Source: Paenibacillus cookii (GTDB lineage: Bacteria; Bacillota; Bacilli; Paenibacillales; Paenibacillaceae). From it: a stretch of DNA of 64,000 nucleotides. The stretch covers positions 1 to 64,000 of the forward strand of contig NZ_BORW01000022.1 in the NCBI RefSeq assembly GCF_018333375.1. Direction: 5' to 3'. Numbering within the stretch: the stretch's first letter is position 1; each line of letters starts with the position of its first letter. The translations under genes were made by a program, and so were the position numbers. The notes beneath the pieces are model-generated. The model had not been told where the DNA came from. It saw nothing but the letters and a program-made list of their open reading frames with translations, and searched no databases. Shown piece after piece: positions 17,129 to 25,892 of the stretch.

Positions 17129-18722
17129 CGTGTTTATTGTGGATGATGAGCCGTTTATACTGGAAGGCTTGAATAACGTCGTCGAATGGGAGGAGCTGGG
17201 GACGACGCTGTGCGGCAAGGCATATGACGGCAAAGAGGCTTTCGAGCAGCTGCGGGAAACCGGGTGCGACATTCTGATCACCGACATCATGATGCGCGAG
17301 ATGGACGGTTTGGAGCTGATCCGGCGGCTTAAGCCGCTGCATCCGCACATGAAATTCATCGTGCTGAGCGGCTACAACGAATTTAATTACGTGAAGGAAG
17401 GCATGAAGCTTGGCATCGAAAATTACCTGCTGAAGCCGGTCAACATGAAGGAGCTGGCGGAAACGATCCAGAGCACGGTCCAAAAAATGGACAACGCCGA
17501 GCGCCCGGCATATTGGAATGCGGAAGAGCTCGATATTTTGCGGGACAACGTCATGAACCGCTGGGCAACGGGACGGATCGACCCGGCCGAGTTGAAAAAC
17601 CGGCTGGAATTTCTGGATATTCCGTCCGATCGGTCCTGCTATGCGGCCGCCGTCGTCCGGGAGATTGCCGAAATGGAGGAGCCTGCCGGCGCGACCCCTT
17701 GGTACAAGGCGGAGGCCGACAACCGCAAGGTGTACTCCCTTTGCAGGGAGATGACGGAAGGCGGCGGGTCCGGCATTTGTTTTTGCGATACGGAGGGCGA
17801 CATCGTCATCGTCTATGCGGGGTCCGACCCGGAATCTTTGCAGGCCGGCAGCCTGGAGCGGCTGGAACAGATCCGGCACGCGCTGAAAGGACGGCAAATC
17901 GACGTCATGATGACGCTCGGGAGCATGGAATCGGGGTATTTGGGCATGCCGCAAAGCTACAGCCAGGCCAAACGGCTGCAGGAATATTTCCTGACCCACG
18001 AGGAAGGCGAAATCATAACGGCAAGCCGGATGTCCCCGCCGGACGAACCGCCCGCTTGGGCTGCGCTGGATACGCTGGAGTACGAAAAACGGCTGCTTGC
18101 CAGAAACAAAACGGCCGTCGACGAATACATCGATCAGGCGTTTAACGTAAAAACGGCCGTGCCGGTGGCCCGCATCCACAACATGGCCGTCGAGCTGGTC
18201 CTGTGCACGAAGCAGGTCGTGAAGGAAAACAAGCTGAATTTCGAACTTGCCACGAGCGGTTACAAGCAGCTGTTCACGGCTTTGTTCAAAGCCCAGACGA
18301 TCGCCCGGCTGGCCCAGCACGTCAAATTCATCGCCCATGCCGCCATCGATTATTTGTCGGTCGATGAGGATGAATTCAGCCCGGTCGTCAAGCAGGTGCT
18401 GCACCAGATCCGGACGAAATACGCCGAGGAAATGTCGCTCAAGACGCTTGGGCATGAATTTAACGTCCATCCGTTTTATTTGGGCCAGCTGTTCCAGAAG
18501 GAGACGGGCGTCAGCTTCAGCGATTACCTGAACTCGCACCGGATCAAGCAGGCCAAGGCGCTGCTGACGGATACCCCGATGAAGACGAGCGAAATTTCGA
18601 GGCGCGTCGGTTATTTGGAGCCCGGATACTTTTACAGGCAGTTCAAAAAATACGCGGGCGTATCGCCGACCGAATACCGCAACAGGGTCAAAATGTCGGC
18701 ATGCCGCGACGAACAGGCTTAA
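17121..18722 (+). CDS. YesN-type response regulator with AraC DNA-binding domain
   Basis: A 533-residue protein. The receiver domain (1-120) begins MRSVFIVDDEPFILEGL, has the phospho-accepting Asp in ILITDIMMREMDGLEL (about residue 54) and the conserved Lys in ENYLLKPV. A long linker domain follows, and the C-terminus (about 430-528) is an AraC-type double helix-turn-helix with YAEEMSLKTLGHEFNVHPFYLGQLFQKETG and the EPGYFYRQFKKYAGVSPTEYR signature. RBS GGAGGA lies inside the kinase gene, giving translational coupling. Expected target: the divergent transporter operon at 15115-11635. Confidence 0.93.
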   Translation: MRSVFIVDDEPFILEGLNNVVEWEELGTTLCGKAYDGKEAFEQLRETGCDILITDIMMREMDGLELIRRLKPLHPHMKFIVLSGYNEFNYVKEGMKLGIENYLLKPVNMKELAETIQSTVQKMDNAERPAYWNAEELDILRDNVMNRWATGRIDPAELKNRLEFLDIPSDRSCYAAAVVREIAEMEEPAGATPWYKAEADNRKVYSLCREMTEGGGSGICFCDTEGDIVIVYAGSDPESLQAGSLERLEQIRHALKGRQIDVMMTLGSMESGYLGMPQSYSQAKRLQEYFLTHEEGEIITASRMSPPDEPPAWAALDTLEYEKRLLARNKTAVDEYIDQAFNVKTAVPVARIHNMAVELVLCTKQVVKENKLNFELATSGYKQLFTALFKAQTIARLAQHVKFIAHAAIDYLSVDEDEFSPVVKQVLHQIRTKYAEEMSLKTLGHEFNVHPFYLGQLFQKETGVSFSDYLNSHRIKQAKALLTDTPMKTSEISRRVGYLEPGYFYRQFKKYAGVSPTEYRNRVKMSACRDEQA

Positions 18723-18931
18723 CGCCGGAACAGCATCATGATAAGCGACCCGATGACGCTGATGAGGATGCAGGTCACGATCGGAAAATAGAATTTGACG
18801 TTTCCCTTTTCATAGACGATGTCGCCCGGCAGGCGGCCGAGCGGAATCCAGCGCCCCACCAGCCACCAGATCAAACCGGCGGCGATCAGGACGATGCCAA
18901 GGATGATCAGGATTTTGGATGCACTAGGCAT
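18719..18931 (-). CDS. DUF2905 small membrane protein
   Basis: A 70-residue protein with two membrane segments (about 7-24 and 46-66) joined by the loop GRWIPLGRLPGDIVYEKGNVKFYFP, which is the DUF2905 hallmark. Function is unknown. The start at 18931 follows GAGGTG at good spacing; the in-frame ATG 18 bases upstream has no ribosome site. Its stop overlaps the convergent response regulator's last bases by four. Confidence 0.85.
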   Translation of the reverse strand: MPSASKILIILGIVLIAAGLIWWLVGRWIPLGRLPGDIVYEKGNVKFYFPIVTCILISVIGSLIMMLFRR

Positions 18932-18975
18932 TACTGTTTCACCTCGCAAACTTCGATATCGGATACGGATATTTA

Positions 18976-19066
18976 TGCTATAATTCTCACAAAACGGCCG
19001 CCGTCTATCGCGGGGAGCAACGGCCCGACTTTTTCTTATTGTATATCAAGGAAGGGATTATAATCC
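18976..19066 (+). promoter_or_regulatory. Promoter region of the LysR gene
   Basis: TATAAT (around 18978-18983, in ATGCTATAATTCTC, with an extended TGn just before it) precedes the LysR gene at 19067. AAGGAAGGGA at 19049-19058 is the ribosome site. Confidence 0.5.
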
Positions 19067-19966
19067 ATGACACTGCAGCAGTTGAAATACGTCATCGAGG
19101 TCGCGAACCGGGGGTCCATGAACGAAGCCGCCAAACGGTTATTCATCTCCCAGCCCAGCCTGTCCAATGCGATCAAGGAGCTGGAAACGGAGCTTCGGAT
19201 CACCATTTTCGAACGGACCAACAAAGGAATTACGTTATCCAAGGAGGGGGCCGAGTTTCTCGGCTACGCCCGCCAGGTCATCGAGCAGGCCGAGCTTTTG
19301 GAAAGCCGGTATTTGAACGCCAAACCCGCGCCGCAGCATTTTTCCGTCTCCACGCAGCATTATGCCTTTGCGGTGAACGCGTTCGTCCATCTGGTCCGCG
19401 AATACGGGCAGGAGGAATACGAGCTCGCGCTCCGGGAAACCAAAACCCATGAAATCATCCAGGACGTCAAAACCCAGCGCAGCGAAATCGGCATTTTGTA
19501 CCTGAACGAGTTCAACAGCAAGGTCATCAACCGCCTTTTGAAAGACGCGAACTTGAAATTTACGAGCTTGTTCACGGCCAAACCGCATATTTTCATCAGC
19601 ATCCACAACCCGCTCGCCAAGCAGTCGATCGTCACGATCGACCAATTGGAGGCCTATCCTTATTTGTCGTTTGAGCAGGGGGAGTACAACTCGTTCCATT
19701 TTTCGGAGGAAATACTGAGCACCCTGTCGCATCCGAAAAGCATCCGCGTCAACGATCGGGCGACCCTTTTCAATTTGCTGATCGGGCTGAACGGCTACAC
19801 GATTTCGACCGGCGTGCTGAGCGCGGATTTGAACGGGAACGAAATCATCCCGGTTCCGCTGGACTGCCAGGAATCGATCAACGTGGGCTGGATTTGCCAC
19901 CAGAACGCTGCCTTGTCCAAGCTGGCATTGGCGTATATCGACGCTCTCCATGAAGCTATCAAGTAA
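19067..19966 (+). CDS. LysR-family regulator similar to MtaR/CmbR methionine regulators
   Basis: A 299-residue LysR protein. The DNA-binding domain starts MTLQQLKYVIEVANRGSMNEAAKRLF with ISQPSLSNAIKELE, a form very close to the streptococcal MtaR/CmbR/FhuR group that controls methionine and cysteine genes. The effector domain is of normal size. It reads toward a MetE-C-like methyltransferase 205 bases away, and the gap contains a near-perfect match to the MET-box bound by MtaR. Control of that gene, and probably of itself, is therefore inferred with more support than usual for a LysR protein. Confidence 0.88.
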   Translation: MTLQQLKYVIEVANRGSMNEAAKRLFISQPSLSNAIKELETELRITIFERTNKGITLSKEGAEFLGYARQVIEQAELLESRYLNAKPAPQHFSVSTQHYAFAVNAFVHLVREYGQEEYELALRETKTHEIIQDVKTQRSEIGILYLNEFNSKVINRLLKDANLKFTSLFTAKPHIFISIHNPLAKQSIVTIDQLEAYPYLSFEQGEYNSFHFSEEILSTLSHPKSIRVNDRATLFNLLIGLNGYTISTGVLSADLNGNEIIPVPLDCQESINVGWICHQNAALSKLALAYIDALHEAIK

Positions 19967-20008
19967 GGTGGGGCTGCAATCTTCCGCTCGTGCGGGCGGT
20001 TGGTTCGG

Positions 20009-20028
20009 CCCGATCCGGTCGGGTTTTG
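20009..20028 (+). terminator. Weak terminator after LysR gene
   Basis: CCCGA pairs with TCGGG around TCCGG and is followed by TTTT. It is short but lies 40 bases after the LysR stop. Confidence 0.4.
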
Positions 20029-20057
20029 CGGAATTGCTCGGCGGGTATTTTTCTTGC

Positions 20058-20089
20058 TATAGCCTAAAACTATAACCAGATATAGTTTA
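20058..20089 (+). promoter_or_regulatory. MET-box-like operator plus half site
   Basis: TATAGCCTAAAACTATA at 20058-20074 matches the streptococcal MtaR MET-box TATAGTTTNAAACTATA at 14 of 16 fixed positions, the two misses being CC for TT in the left arm. A perfect left half, TATAGTTTA, follows at 20081-20089, one helical turn or so further on. The pair sits about 100 bases before the methyltransferase start. The consensus is recalled from published comparative work on methionine regulation. Confidence 0.65.
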
Positions 20090-20171
20090 TTGGAGTTACT
20101 TTATAACGTGAGCATTGTGCTATCTTTTTTTAAAAGCCATTCATTCGAATCGGATAAAGGGGATAGGACAA

Positions 20172-21308
20172 ATGAGCATCATCGAACATCAAGCCAAGCA
20201 ACGAAACAAAACTCCGTTCAGACACGACATCGTAGGCAGCTTTCTTCGCCCGGAAGCGCTGAAAGCCGCGAGAAGAAAATTCCAAAACGGCGAGATTACG
20301 GCCGAGCAGCTGAAAAAGGTCGAAGACGAGGAAATCGTCAAGCTGGTCGCCAAACAGAAGGAGGTCGGCCTGAAAGCCGTGACCGACGGGGAATTCCGAC
20401 GTTCCTGGTGGCATCTGGACTTCATGTGGGGGCTGGACGGCGTCGAGAAAGCGGAAGTCGAAAAAGGCTACCGGTTCCAAGGTGAGGAAACAAGAGCGGA
20501 AACCGCGCGTCTGACCGGGAAAATCGGTTTTTCAGACCATCCGTTCGTGGAACATTTCAAGTTCCTGAAAAGCGTTGCCGGCGACGACGTCGTTGCGCGC
20601 CAGGCGATTCCGGCACCGGCCCAGTTCCTTGCCGAACTGCAGCGTCCCGAAAACATTCGGGGCACCGAAGCGGTCTACGCCAGCCGGGACGAGCTCATTG
20701 CGGATATCGCGCAGGCCTATCGGGCGGCCATTTTGGCATTTTACGAAGCGGGCTGCCGCAGCCTGCAATTGGACGATTGCACGTGGGGAATGCTGTGCGA
20801 CCAAAATTACTGGAAAACGCGGCATGCGGCGGGGGAAGACGTGTCGCAAATCGCCGAAACGTATGCCCGCCTGAACGAAGCGGCCATCTGCGATCTGCCG
20901 GAGGACCTGGTCGTCACGACGCATGTCTGCCGCGGAAATTACCACTCCACGTGGGCTTCCTCGGGGGGATACGAACCGGTAGCGGAGAAGCTGTTCGGCA
21001 TCGGGAACATCGACGCGTTTTACCTTGAATTCGATACGGAACGCGCAGGGGATTTTTCGCCGCTGCGTTTCCTAAAAGGCCAGCAGGTCGTGCTGGGACT
21101 CCATTCTTCCAAAACCGGCGAGCTTGAAGACAAAGAACAGATCGTCAGCCGGATCAAGGAAGCGACGCAATACGTCGATCTGGAGCATATTTGCCTCAGC
21201 CCGCAGTGCGGATTCGCTTCGACGGAGGAAGGCAACATCCTGACCGAAGAGCAGCAGTGGAAAAAACTCGCGTTCATCAAAGAAATCGCCGACGAGATTT
21301 GGAAATAA
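20172..21308 (+). CDS. MetE C-terminal-like methionine synthase (YxjG/YxjH family)
   Basis: A 378-residue protein equal in length to Bacillus YxjG/YxjH, which correspond to the C-terminal, zinc-binding half of cobalamin-independent methionine synthase. Readable marks include HDIVGSFLRPEALKAAR, VTDGEFRRSWWHLDF, the IQLDD-type SLQLDDCTWG segment, THVCRGNYHSTW (first zinc ligands) and LSPQCGFAST near the end (second Cys). The start at 20172 follows GGGATAGGA. It should transfer a methyl group to homocysteine or a related thiol. A MET-box-like operator lies upstream; no S-box riboswitch was seen. Confidence 0.88.
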   Translation: MSIIEHQAKQRNKTPFRHDIVGSFLRPEALKAARRKFQNGEITAEQLKKVEDEEIVKLVAKQKEVGLKAVTDGEFRRSWWHLDFMWGLDGVEKAEVEKGYRFQGEETRAETARLTGKIGFSDHPFVEHFKFLKSVAGDDVVARQAIPAPAQFLAELQRPENIRGTEAVYASRDELIADIAQAYRAAILAFYEAGCRSLQLDDCTWGMLCDQNYWKTRHAAGEDVSQIAETYARLNEAAICDLPEDLVVTTHVCRGNYHSTWASSGGYEPVAEKLFGIGNIDAFYLEFDTERAGDFSPLRFLKGQQVVLGLHSSKTGELEDKEQIVSRIKEATQYVDLEHICLSPQCGFASTEEGNILTEEQQWKKLAFIKEIADEIWK

Positions 21309-21331
21309 TAGAGCGCAAATCCTTAGGTTTT

Positions 21332-21366
21332 GCCTTCAGCCATCCGGCTGAGGGCTCTTTTTTTGC
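21332..21366 (+). terminator. Intrinsic terminator of the methyltransferase gene
   Basis: GCCTTCAGC pairs with GGCTGAGGGC and is followed by CTTTTTTT. The same hairpin, with a few changes, recurs at 22940-22972. Confidence 0.85.
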
Positions 21367-21384
21367 TTCCATGGCAAAGCGACG

Positions 21385-21421
21385 CCTTTAGCCCTGATAT
21401 TGGAAGAACGGGGCTTTTTGC
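21385..21421 (+). terminator. Second hairpin before the MFS gene
   Basis: AGCCCTGAT...ACGGGGCTTTTTGCC forms a short stem followed by T residues, 100 bases before the MFS gene. It may be a back-up terminator. Confidence 0.4.
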
Positions 21422-21519
21422 CGTTTATGCAGGAAAGCCGTATTTAAGGATTGACCCTTACCTTGGAGGAGGCCTCATGATGGAATCCTAAAGACCGAAA
21501 AGGAAAGGAGTCCAACCCG

Positions 21520-22752
21520 ATGTTATCTTCATTCAAACTGTTTCGCCACCGCTTTATCCGGATTATCCTGATCTCGAATTTGTTTTCGCAGATCGGAATC
21601 TGGGTGCGGAATTTCGCGATATTGCTGTACGTCATGGACAAGACGGAAGGAAATGCGCTTTACGTTTCGCTCGTCTCGGTTGCCGAATATGCGCCGATGT
21701 TTATTTTCTCTTTTATAGGCGGCGTGTTCGCCGACCGGTGGAAACCCCGGAAAACGCTGGTTTGGTGTGATTTTCTCAGTGCGGCATCGGTAGGGATCGT
21801 TTGGCTGGCTCTGTTGAGCGGGCTCTGGGAAGCGGTGCTGCTGACGACGTTGATTTCGTCCGTGCTTTCCCAGTTTTCGCAGCCGGCGGGGATGAAATGG
21901 TTTAAAATCCACGTCCCGGACGAACTGGCCCAGCCGGCGATGTCCCTGTTGCAGACCTTGTTTGCCGTCTTTATGGTGTTAGGCCCGGTCCTTGGAACGG
22001 GCGTTTATCAAACGTTCGGGATTCAAGCGGCCATAGGCATGACGGGGATCTCCTTCCTGATGTCGGCCGCTGTGCTGCTGTTCCTCCCGCCGGACCGCCC
22101 CGGCAGCGGGCAGGAAGCGGCAGCTTCGCTTTCCGTGATTCGGGACATGAAGGCAGGGATTCGATATGTTGCCGGCCGAAAAACGCTGTTGCTGCTCAGC
22201 CTTTGTTTTCTGCTCGTTGGACTCGGCGTCGGGTTGATCTCTCCGCTTAGCGTCTTTGTCGTCACGGAGAAGCTGGCCCTTCCGGCGTCGGATTTGAAAT
22301 GGCTCTCCATTCCTTACGGCCTGGGGGAGATCGTCGGCGGCATCGTCACGTTCGCCGTTGCGAGCCGAATTGCGCCGAGCAGGCTGCTGGTGCTGGGACT
22401 GCTGGTCAATGCCGCCGGCATGATCCTGACGGGCTTGTCGGGCATGTTATGGCTTGTCATGCTTGCCCAATTTGTCATCGCGCTGCTGCAGCCGGCGATT
22501 TTTATCGGCAACCAGACGCTGGTGATGCAGCATACCGAAGCCGAATATATCGGCAGGGTCACCGGAATCCGCACGCCGCTGATGACGGGGGCGATGCTGC
22601 TCATGATGGGGCTGGCGGGCGTTTTGAAAAACATGTTTCCGCTTGAATGGATATACGGATTCGCCGGCTTGTGTCTGGCGGCCGGTTGTTTGGCCGTGCT
22701 TCCGCTTCTCCGTATCCACGGCGATGCGGGCGGCACCGAAGAGGCGGTATAG
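21520..22752 (+). CDS. MFS transporter, MefA/DHA3-like
   Basis: A 410-residue protein with about twelve hydrophobic segments. The N-terminus FRHRFIRIILISNLFSQIGIWVRNFAILLYV and the loop GGVFADRWKPRKTLVWCDFLSA (the MFS motif A region) match the MFS_3/DHA3 branch that includes macrolide and siderophore exporters. RBS AGGAAAGGAG ends nine bases before the ATG. It lies between the intact methyltransferase gene and a broken copy of that gene's 3' end, so it appears to have come to occupy a former tandem duplicate. The exported compound is unknown. Confidence 0.85.
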   Translation: MLSSFKLFRHRFIRIILISNLFSQIGIWVRNFAILLYVMDKTEGNALYVSLVSVAEYAPMFIFSFIGGVFADRWKPRKTLVWCDFLSAASVGIVWLALLSGLWEAVLLTTLISSVLSQFSQPAGMKWFKIHVPDELAQPAMSLLQTLFAVFMVLGPVLGTGVYQTFGIQAAIGMTGISFLMSAAVLLFLPPDRPGSGQEAAASLSVIRDMKAGIRYVAGRKTLLLLSLCFLLVGLGVGLISPLSVFVVTEKLALPASDLKWLSIPYGLGEIVGGIVTFAVASRIAPSRLLVLGLLVNAAGMILTGLSGMLWLVMLAQFVIALLQPAIFIGNQTLVMQHTEAEYIGRVTGIRTPLMTGAMLLMMGLAGVLKNMFPLEWIYGFAGLCLAAGCLAVLPLLRIHGDAGGTEEAV

Positions 22753-22777
22753 TCCTTTCCGGCGGCCGGCGCATTTA

Positions 22778-22980
22778 TCGATCTGGAGCATATTTGCCTC
22801 GGCCTGCCGTGCGGATTCGTTTCGACGGAGGATGGCAACCTCCCGACCGAAGAGCAGCAATGGGAAGAAACTCGCGTTCATCCAAGAAATCGCCGACAAG
22901 ATTTGGAAATAATATAGAAGGGCATCCGTATGTCTTGCCTTCAGCCGTCCGGCTGAGGGCACATTTTTTCGCTTCCATTG
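22778..22980 (+). pseudogene. Relic of a second MetE-C-like gene, 3' end only
   Basis: From TCGATCTGGAGCATATTTGC onward this stretch is a close copy of 21175-21380, covering the last ~43 codons of the methyltransferase gene, its stop and its terminator hairpin. Point changes include AGCCCGCAG to GGCCTGCCG. One inserted base near 22861 (CAATGGGAAG against CAGTGGAAAA) breaks the frame just before the final codons. No start or upstream part remains: the MFS gene ends 25 bases before it. It is dead, and shows that a tandem pair, as in Bacillus yxjG-yxjH, once stood here. Confidence 0.85.
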
Positions 22981-23001
22981 CCGGTCTGCTTCTGATATAT
23001 T

Positions 23002-23031
23002 TACATTGTGACCATTAATTCACTAAATGTA
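23002..23031. promoter_or_regulatory. Imperfect palindrome before FAD oxidoreductase gene
   Basis: TACATT (23002-23007) and AATGTA (23026-23031) are inverted copies, and the inner TGA/TCA pairs (GTGACC...TTCACT) extend the symmetry. It lies 80 bases before the gene at 23114 and would suit a dimeric repressor. Confidence 0.4.
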
Positions 23032-23113
23032 CACAAAGTAAAATAAAATCGCATGATCCACTACAACAAGCGACCTGCATAAATTTTGAAGCAACCAAAA
23101 AAGGGGGATACGT

Positions 23114-24796
23114 ATGGAGAAATGGGATGCGAGTTACGATGTGGTGGTTGTAGGTTCCGGAGCGGGCGGGTTGACCGCTGCCTTGACGGCACAATTGAAA
23201 GGGCTTACAGCGCTGGTGATCGAAAAAACGGATCAGTACGGCGGGTCGAGCTCTTTGTCGGGCGGCGCGATTTGGGTTCCGAACAACGTTTATCTCGAAC
23301 GGGCAGGATTGAAGGATACGATGGAAAAAGCGGAGGCCTACATCGAAGCGACGGTCGGCGACAGGGTGCCGGCGGAGAGAAAACGCGCGTATTTAACCCG
23401 CGGGCCCGAAATGGTGAAATTTTTGCATGAGCATACGAACCATGTCCGGTTCGAATACATACCCGGCTATTCGGATTATTACCCCGAAGCGCCCGGCGGT
23501 TTTCCGCAAGGGAGATCGGTGGAGCCCGTCGTGTTCGACCTGAAAAAACTGGGGGAAGAGCGGAAACGCATCCGGCGCGCGAACCTGCCGACCTACGGCA
23601 TGGTCATGAACGCGTACGAATTCCATAAAGTCAACATGATCACCCGAACGTGGATCGGCAAAAAAACGTCGCTGAAAATCGGCATGCGGCTGATGCGTTC
23701 GATATGTACCGGCTACCGCCCGGCGGCCTTGGGGGAAGCCTTGATCGGCCGTTTGCGGCTGTCGCTGATGGAAGCGAAAGGCGATCTATGGCTGTCGACC
23801 GCTTTTTCGGATTACGTGACGGAAGGAGGCCGCGTCACCGGCATTCATGCGGTCCGCGACGGCAAGCCGGTCCGGATCGAGGCCCAACATGGCGTCATCC
23901 TGGCTGCGGGCGGCTTTTCGCACAGCCAAGAGCTACGGGAAAAGTATTTGCCGCACCCGACGTCCGCGCAATGGACTTCGGCCGCCGAAGGCCAAACCGG
24001 CGACATTCTCGCCGCATCGCTTCGCCTGGGAGCCCGAATCGACTTGATGGATCGCGTCTGGGGAGCGCCGTCGGCGGTTCCGCCCGGGGAAAAGCCGTTT
24101 TTCCTCGTGGCCGACCGCGGCATTCCCAATATGATGATCGTGAACGGAGCCGGCGAGCGGTACGTCAATGAGGCGGTGCCCTATCATGAATTCGTCGATA
24201 CGATGTACGCCCAAAACAAGCCTGAAGCGCCTACCACCCCGTCGTGGATGATTTTGGACCAGCAGGCGAAAAACCGCTACATTTTTCTCGGCTTGTTCCC
24301 GGGTCAGCCGTTCCCGAAACGCTGGCTGGAAAACGGGTTCGTGAAAAAAGGCAGCACCCCGGCCGAGCTTGCAGGGCAAATCGGCATCGATCCCGCCAGG
24401 CTCACGTCAACGTTCGAGCGCTTCAACCGCATGGCGCAAAAAGGCGAGGACGAAGACTTTCACCGCGGCCAAAGCGCCTACGACCGTTATTACGGCGACC
24501 CGACGCTCCCGAATCCGAGCCTGGCGCCGATCGCGAAAGCACCGTTTTATGCCGTTCCCGTGGTGCCGGGCGATATTGGAACCAAAGGCGGGCTGGTGAC
24601 CGATGCATGCGCCCGCGTGCTCCAGGAGGACGGGACGCCGATCGGCGGATTGTTTGCGACAGGCAACTGCTCCGCCGCCGTTATGGGCGAAACGTATCCC
24701 GGTCCCGGCGCAACGCTCGGGCCTGCCATGACGTTCGGGTATGTGGCCGCGACCTATTTGGCGGAAACGAAACAAGTCAACCGGATGAAGCTGTAG
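23114..24796 (+). CDS. FAD-dependent dehydrogenase, 3-ketosteroid dehydrogenase/fumarate reductase type
   Basis: A 560-residue flavoprotein. The N-terminus has the dinucleotide-binding motif VVVGSGAGGLTAAL (about residues 9-22), then EKTDQYGGSSSLSGGAIWVPNN, the start typical of ketosteroid 1-dehydrogenases and relatives. GVILAAGGFSH is in the middle, and the C-terminus closes the FAD site with ATGNCSAAVMGETYPGPGATLGPAMTFGYVAA. The length and motifs fit the 3-oxosteroid dehydrogenase branch (FAD_binding_2), but steroid use is not implied by anything nearby. RBS AAAGGGGG precedes the ATG. Confidence 0.85.
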   Translation: MEKWDASYDVVVVGSGAGGLTAALTAQLKGLTALVIEKTDQYGGSSSLSGGAIWVPNNVYLERAGLKDTMEKAEAYIEATVGDRVPAERKRAYLTRGPEMVKFLHEHTNHVRFEYIPGYSDYYPEAPGGFPQGRSVEPVVFDLKKLGEERKRIRRANLPTYGMVMNAYEFHKVNMITRTWIGKKTSLKIGMRLMRSICTGYRPAALGEALIGRLRLSLMEAKGDLWLSTAFSDYVTEGGRVTGIHAVRDGKPVRIEAQHGVILAAGGFSHSQELREKYLPHPTSAQWTSAAEGQTGDILAASLRLGARIDLMDRVWGAPSAVPPGEKPFFLVADRGIPNMMIVNGAGERYVNEAVPYHEFVDTMYAQNKPEAPTTPSWMILDQQAKNRYIFLGLFPGQPFPKRWLENGFVKKGSTPAELAGQIGIDPARLTSTFERFNRMAQKGEDEDFHRGQSAYDRYYGDPTLPNPSLAPIAKAPFYAVPVVPGDIGTKGGLVTDACARVLQEDGTPIGGLFATGNCSAAVMGETYPGPGATLGPAMTFGYVAATYLAETKQVNRMKL

Positions 24797-24806
24797 TTTG
24801 AGCGAG

Positions 24807-24840
24807 CCTTGATCTTCAACGAAGATCGGGGCTTCCGGCC
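24807..24840 (+). terminator. Hairpin after FAD oxidoreductase gene
   Basis: GATCTTC pairs with GAAGATC in TTGATCTTCAACGAAGATCGGGGC. There is no clear T tract, so termination is doubtful. Confidence 0.35.
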
Positions 24841-24849
24841 GTTCCTCCG

Positions 24850-25728
24850 CTATGATTTGAGGCGTTCCTCGGCAAGATGGATGAAAGCCTGCGCGGCATG
24901 GCCCAAATATTTATCCGCCCGGTAAATGATGCTCATTTCCCTGTACGGCGGATCATCATGGATGGGCAGGAACCGCAGCTTGGGGTCGCCGATGGCTTCA
25001 ACCAAAGCAGGCGTCTGCACGGTGACCCCCATGTTCTCCCGGACAAACCGGAACAGCGAAGGGTTGGACGTCGTCTCCACGACGATGTTCAGGTTAAAGC
25101 CGTGTTTCCGGCAGAATTGCTCGACGAGCTCCCTTCCCCAGAACCCTTTCGGATACATAATGACCGGCAGGCCGTTCAGCTCGTTCAAGGAGACCGAATC
25201 CCTGCCGGCGAACGGATGCTCTGCAGATACCACTACGCCGTACTCCTCCCGGGGCAGGCAGCGTAACACGAGCCGGTTGTCGTAAAGCGGCTTGAGCGAG
25301 ATGCCGATGTCGATTTCCGCACGGAGTACGAGATCCGCCACATCGACGGCCGAGACGATTTTGAGCCGGACGTTCGGATACCGGTTGCGGAAATCGATGA
25401 ACATCGGGGTCAGGCGGAAATCGAGCTCGGAAGGCAGCACCCCGACGCCGAGCGTACCGCCTTGGTGATGGCGAAGCTCGCCGATCTCCAGCTTGGCGTT
25501 CTGCAAATTTTGAAACATTCCCCGTGCGTGCTTGAGCAGGACCGCGCCCGCATCGGTCAACGCGATCCGTTTGCCGATCCTGTCGAACAGGGGCATGCCG
25601 ATCTCTTCCTCCAGCGCTTTGATCTGCAGGCTTAGATTCGGCTGGGAGATGCCCACCTTATCCGCGGCCTTCGTAAAATGCAGCTCCTCGCAAACGGCCA
25701 TAAAATACTCCAACTGTCTCAGTTCCAT
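24850..25728 (-). CDS. LysR-family transcriptional regulator (CatM/BenM-like form)
   Basis: A 292-residue LysR protein with a start MELRQLEYFMAVCEELHFTKAADKVG and recognition segment ISQPNLSLQIKALEEEIG, the form usual in CatM/CbnR/BenM-like regulators. It diverges from the CynX-like MFS gene at 25893 with a 164-base AT-rich gap, so it is the likely regulator of that transporter. The gene upstream on the other side is convergent. Confidence 0.9.
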   Translation of the reverse strand: MELRQLEYFMAVCEELHFTKAADKVGISQPNLSLQIKALEEEIGMPLFDRIGKRIALTDAGAVLLKHARGMFQNLQNAKLEIGELRHHQGGTLGVGVLPSELDFRLTPMFIDFRNRYPNVRLKIVSAVDVADLVLRAEIDIGISLKPLYDNRLVLRCLPREEYGVVVSAEHPFAGRDSVSLNELNGLPVIMYPKGFWGRELVEQFCRKHGFNLNIVVETTSNPSLFRFVRENMGVTVQTPALVEAIGDPKLRFLPIHDDPPYREMSIIYRADKYLGHAAQAFIHLAEERLKS

Positions 25729-25889
25729 ATATCCACTGCACTCCGATCCTCAACCAAAATGTTTTCCGCCTGAAGGCGGCGGTTTCTTCGTATCATTTGT
25801 ATAACAAATTATTATTATAACTTCAATATAATTGATAAATGATTCCTCTCCAAGTAAGATGTGTTCAAATCGATCTGCAAGGAGAGGGA
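25729..25889. promoter_or_regulatory. Divergent control region, LysR/MFS
   Basis: The gap contains ATCATTT (25792-25798) and inverted AAATGAT (25837-25843) bracketing an AT-rich stretch, and a GC hairpin CCGCCTGAAGGCGG at 25767-25780. The spaced inverted repeat is a candidate LysR site. Confidence 0.35.
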
Positions 25890-25892
25890 ATG

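Noticed and set aside
19967..20171. S-box (SAM) riboswitch before the MetE-C-like gene
   Set aside because: The conserved S-box core and kink-turn sequences are not seen in the 205-base gap; a MET-box-like DNA site is present instead.
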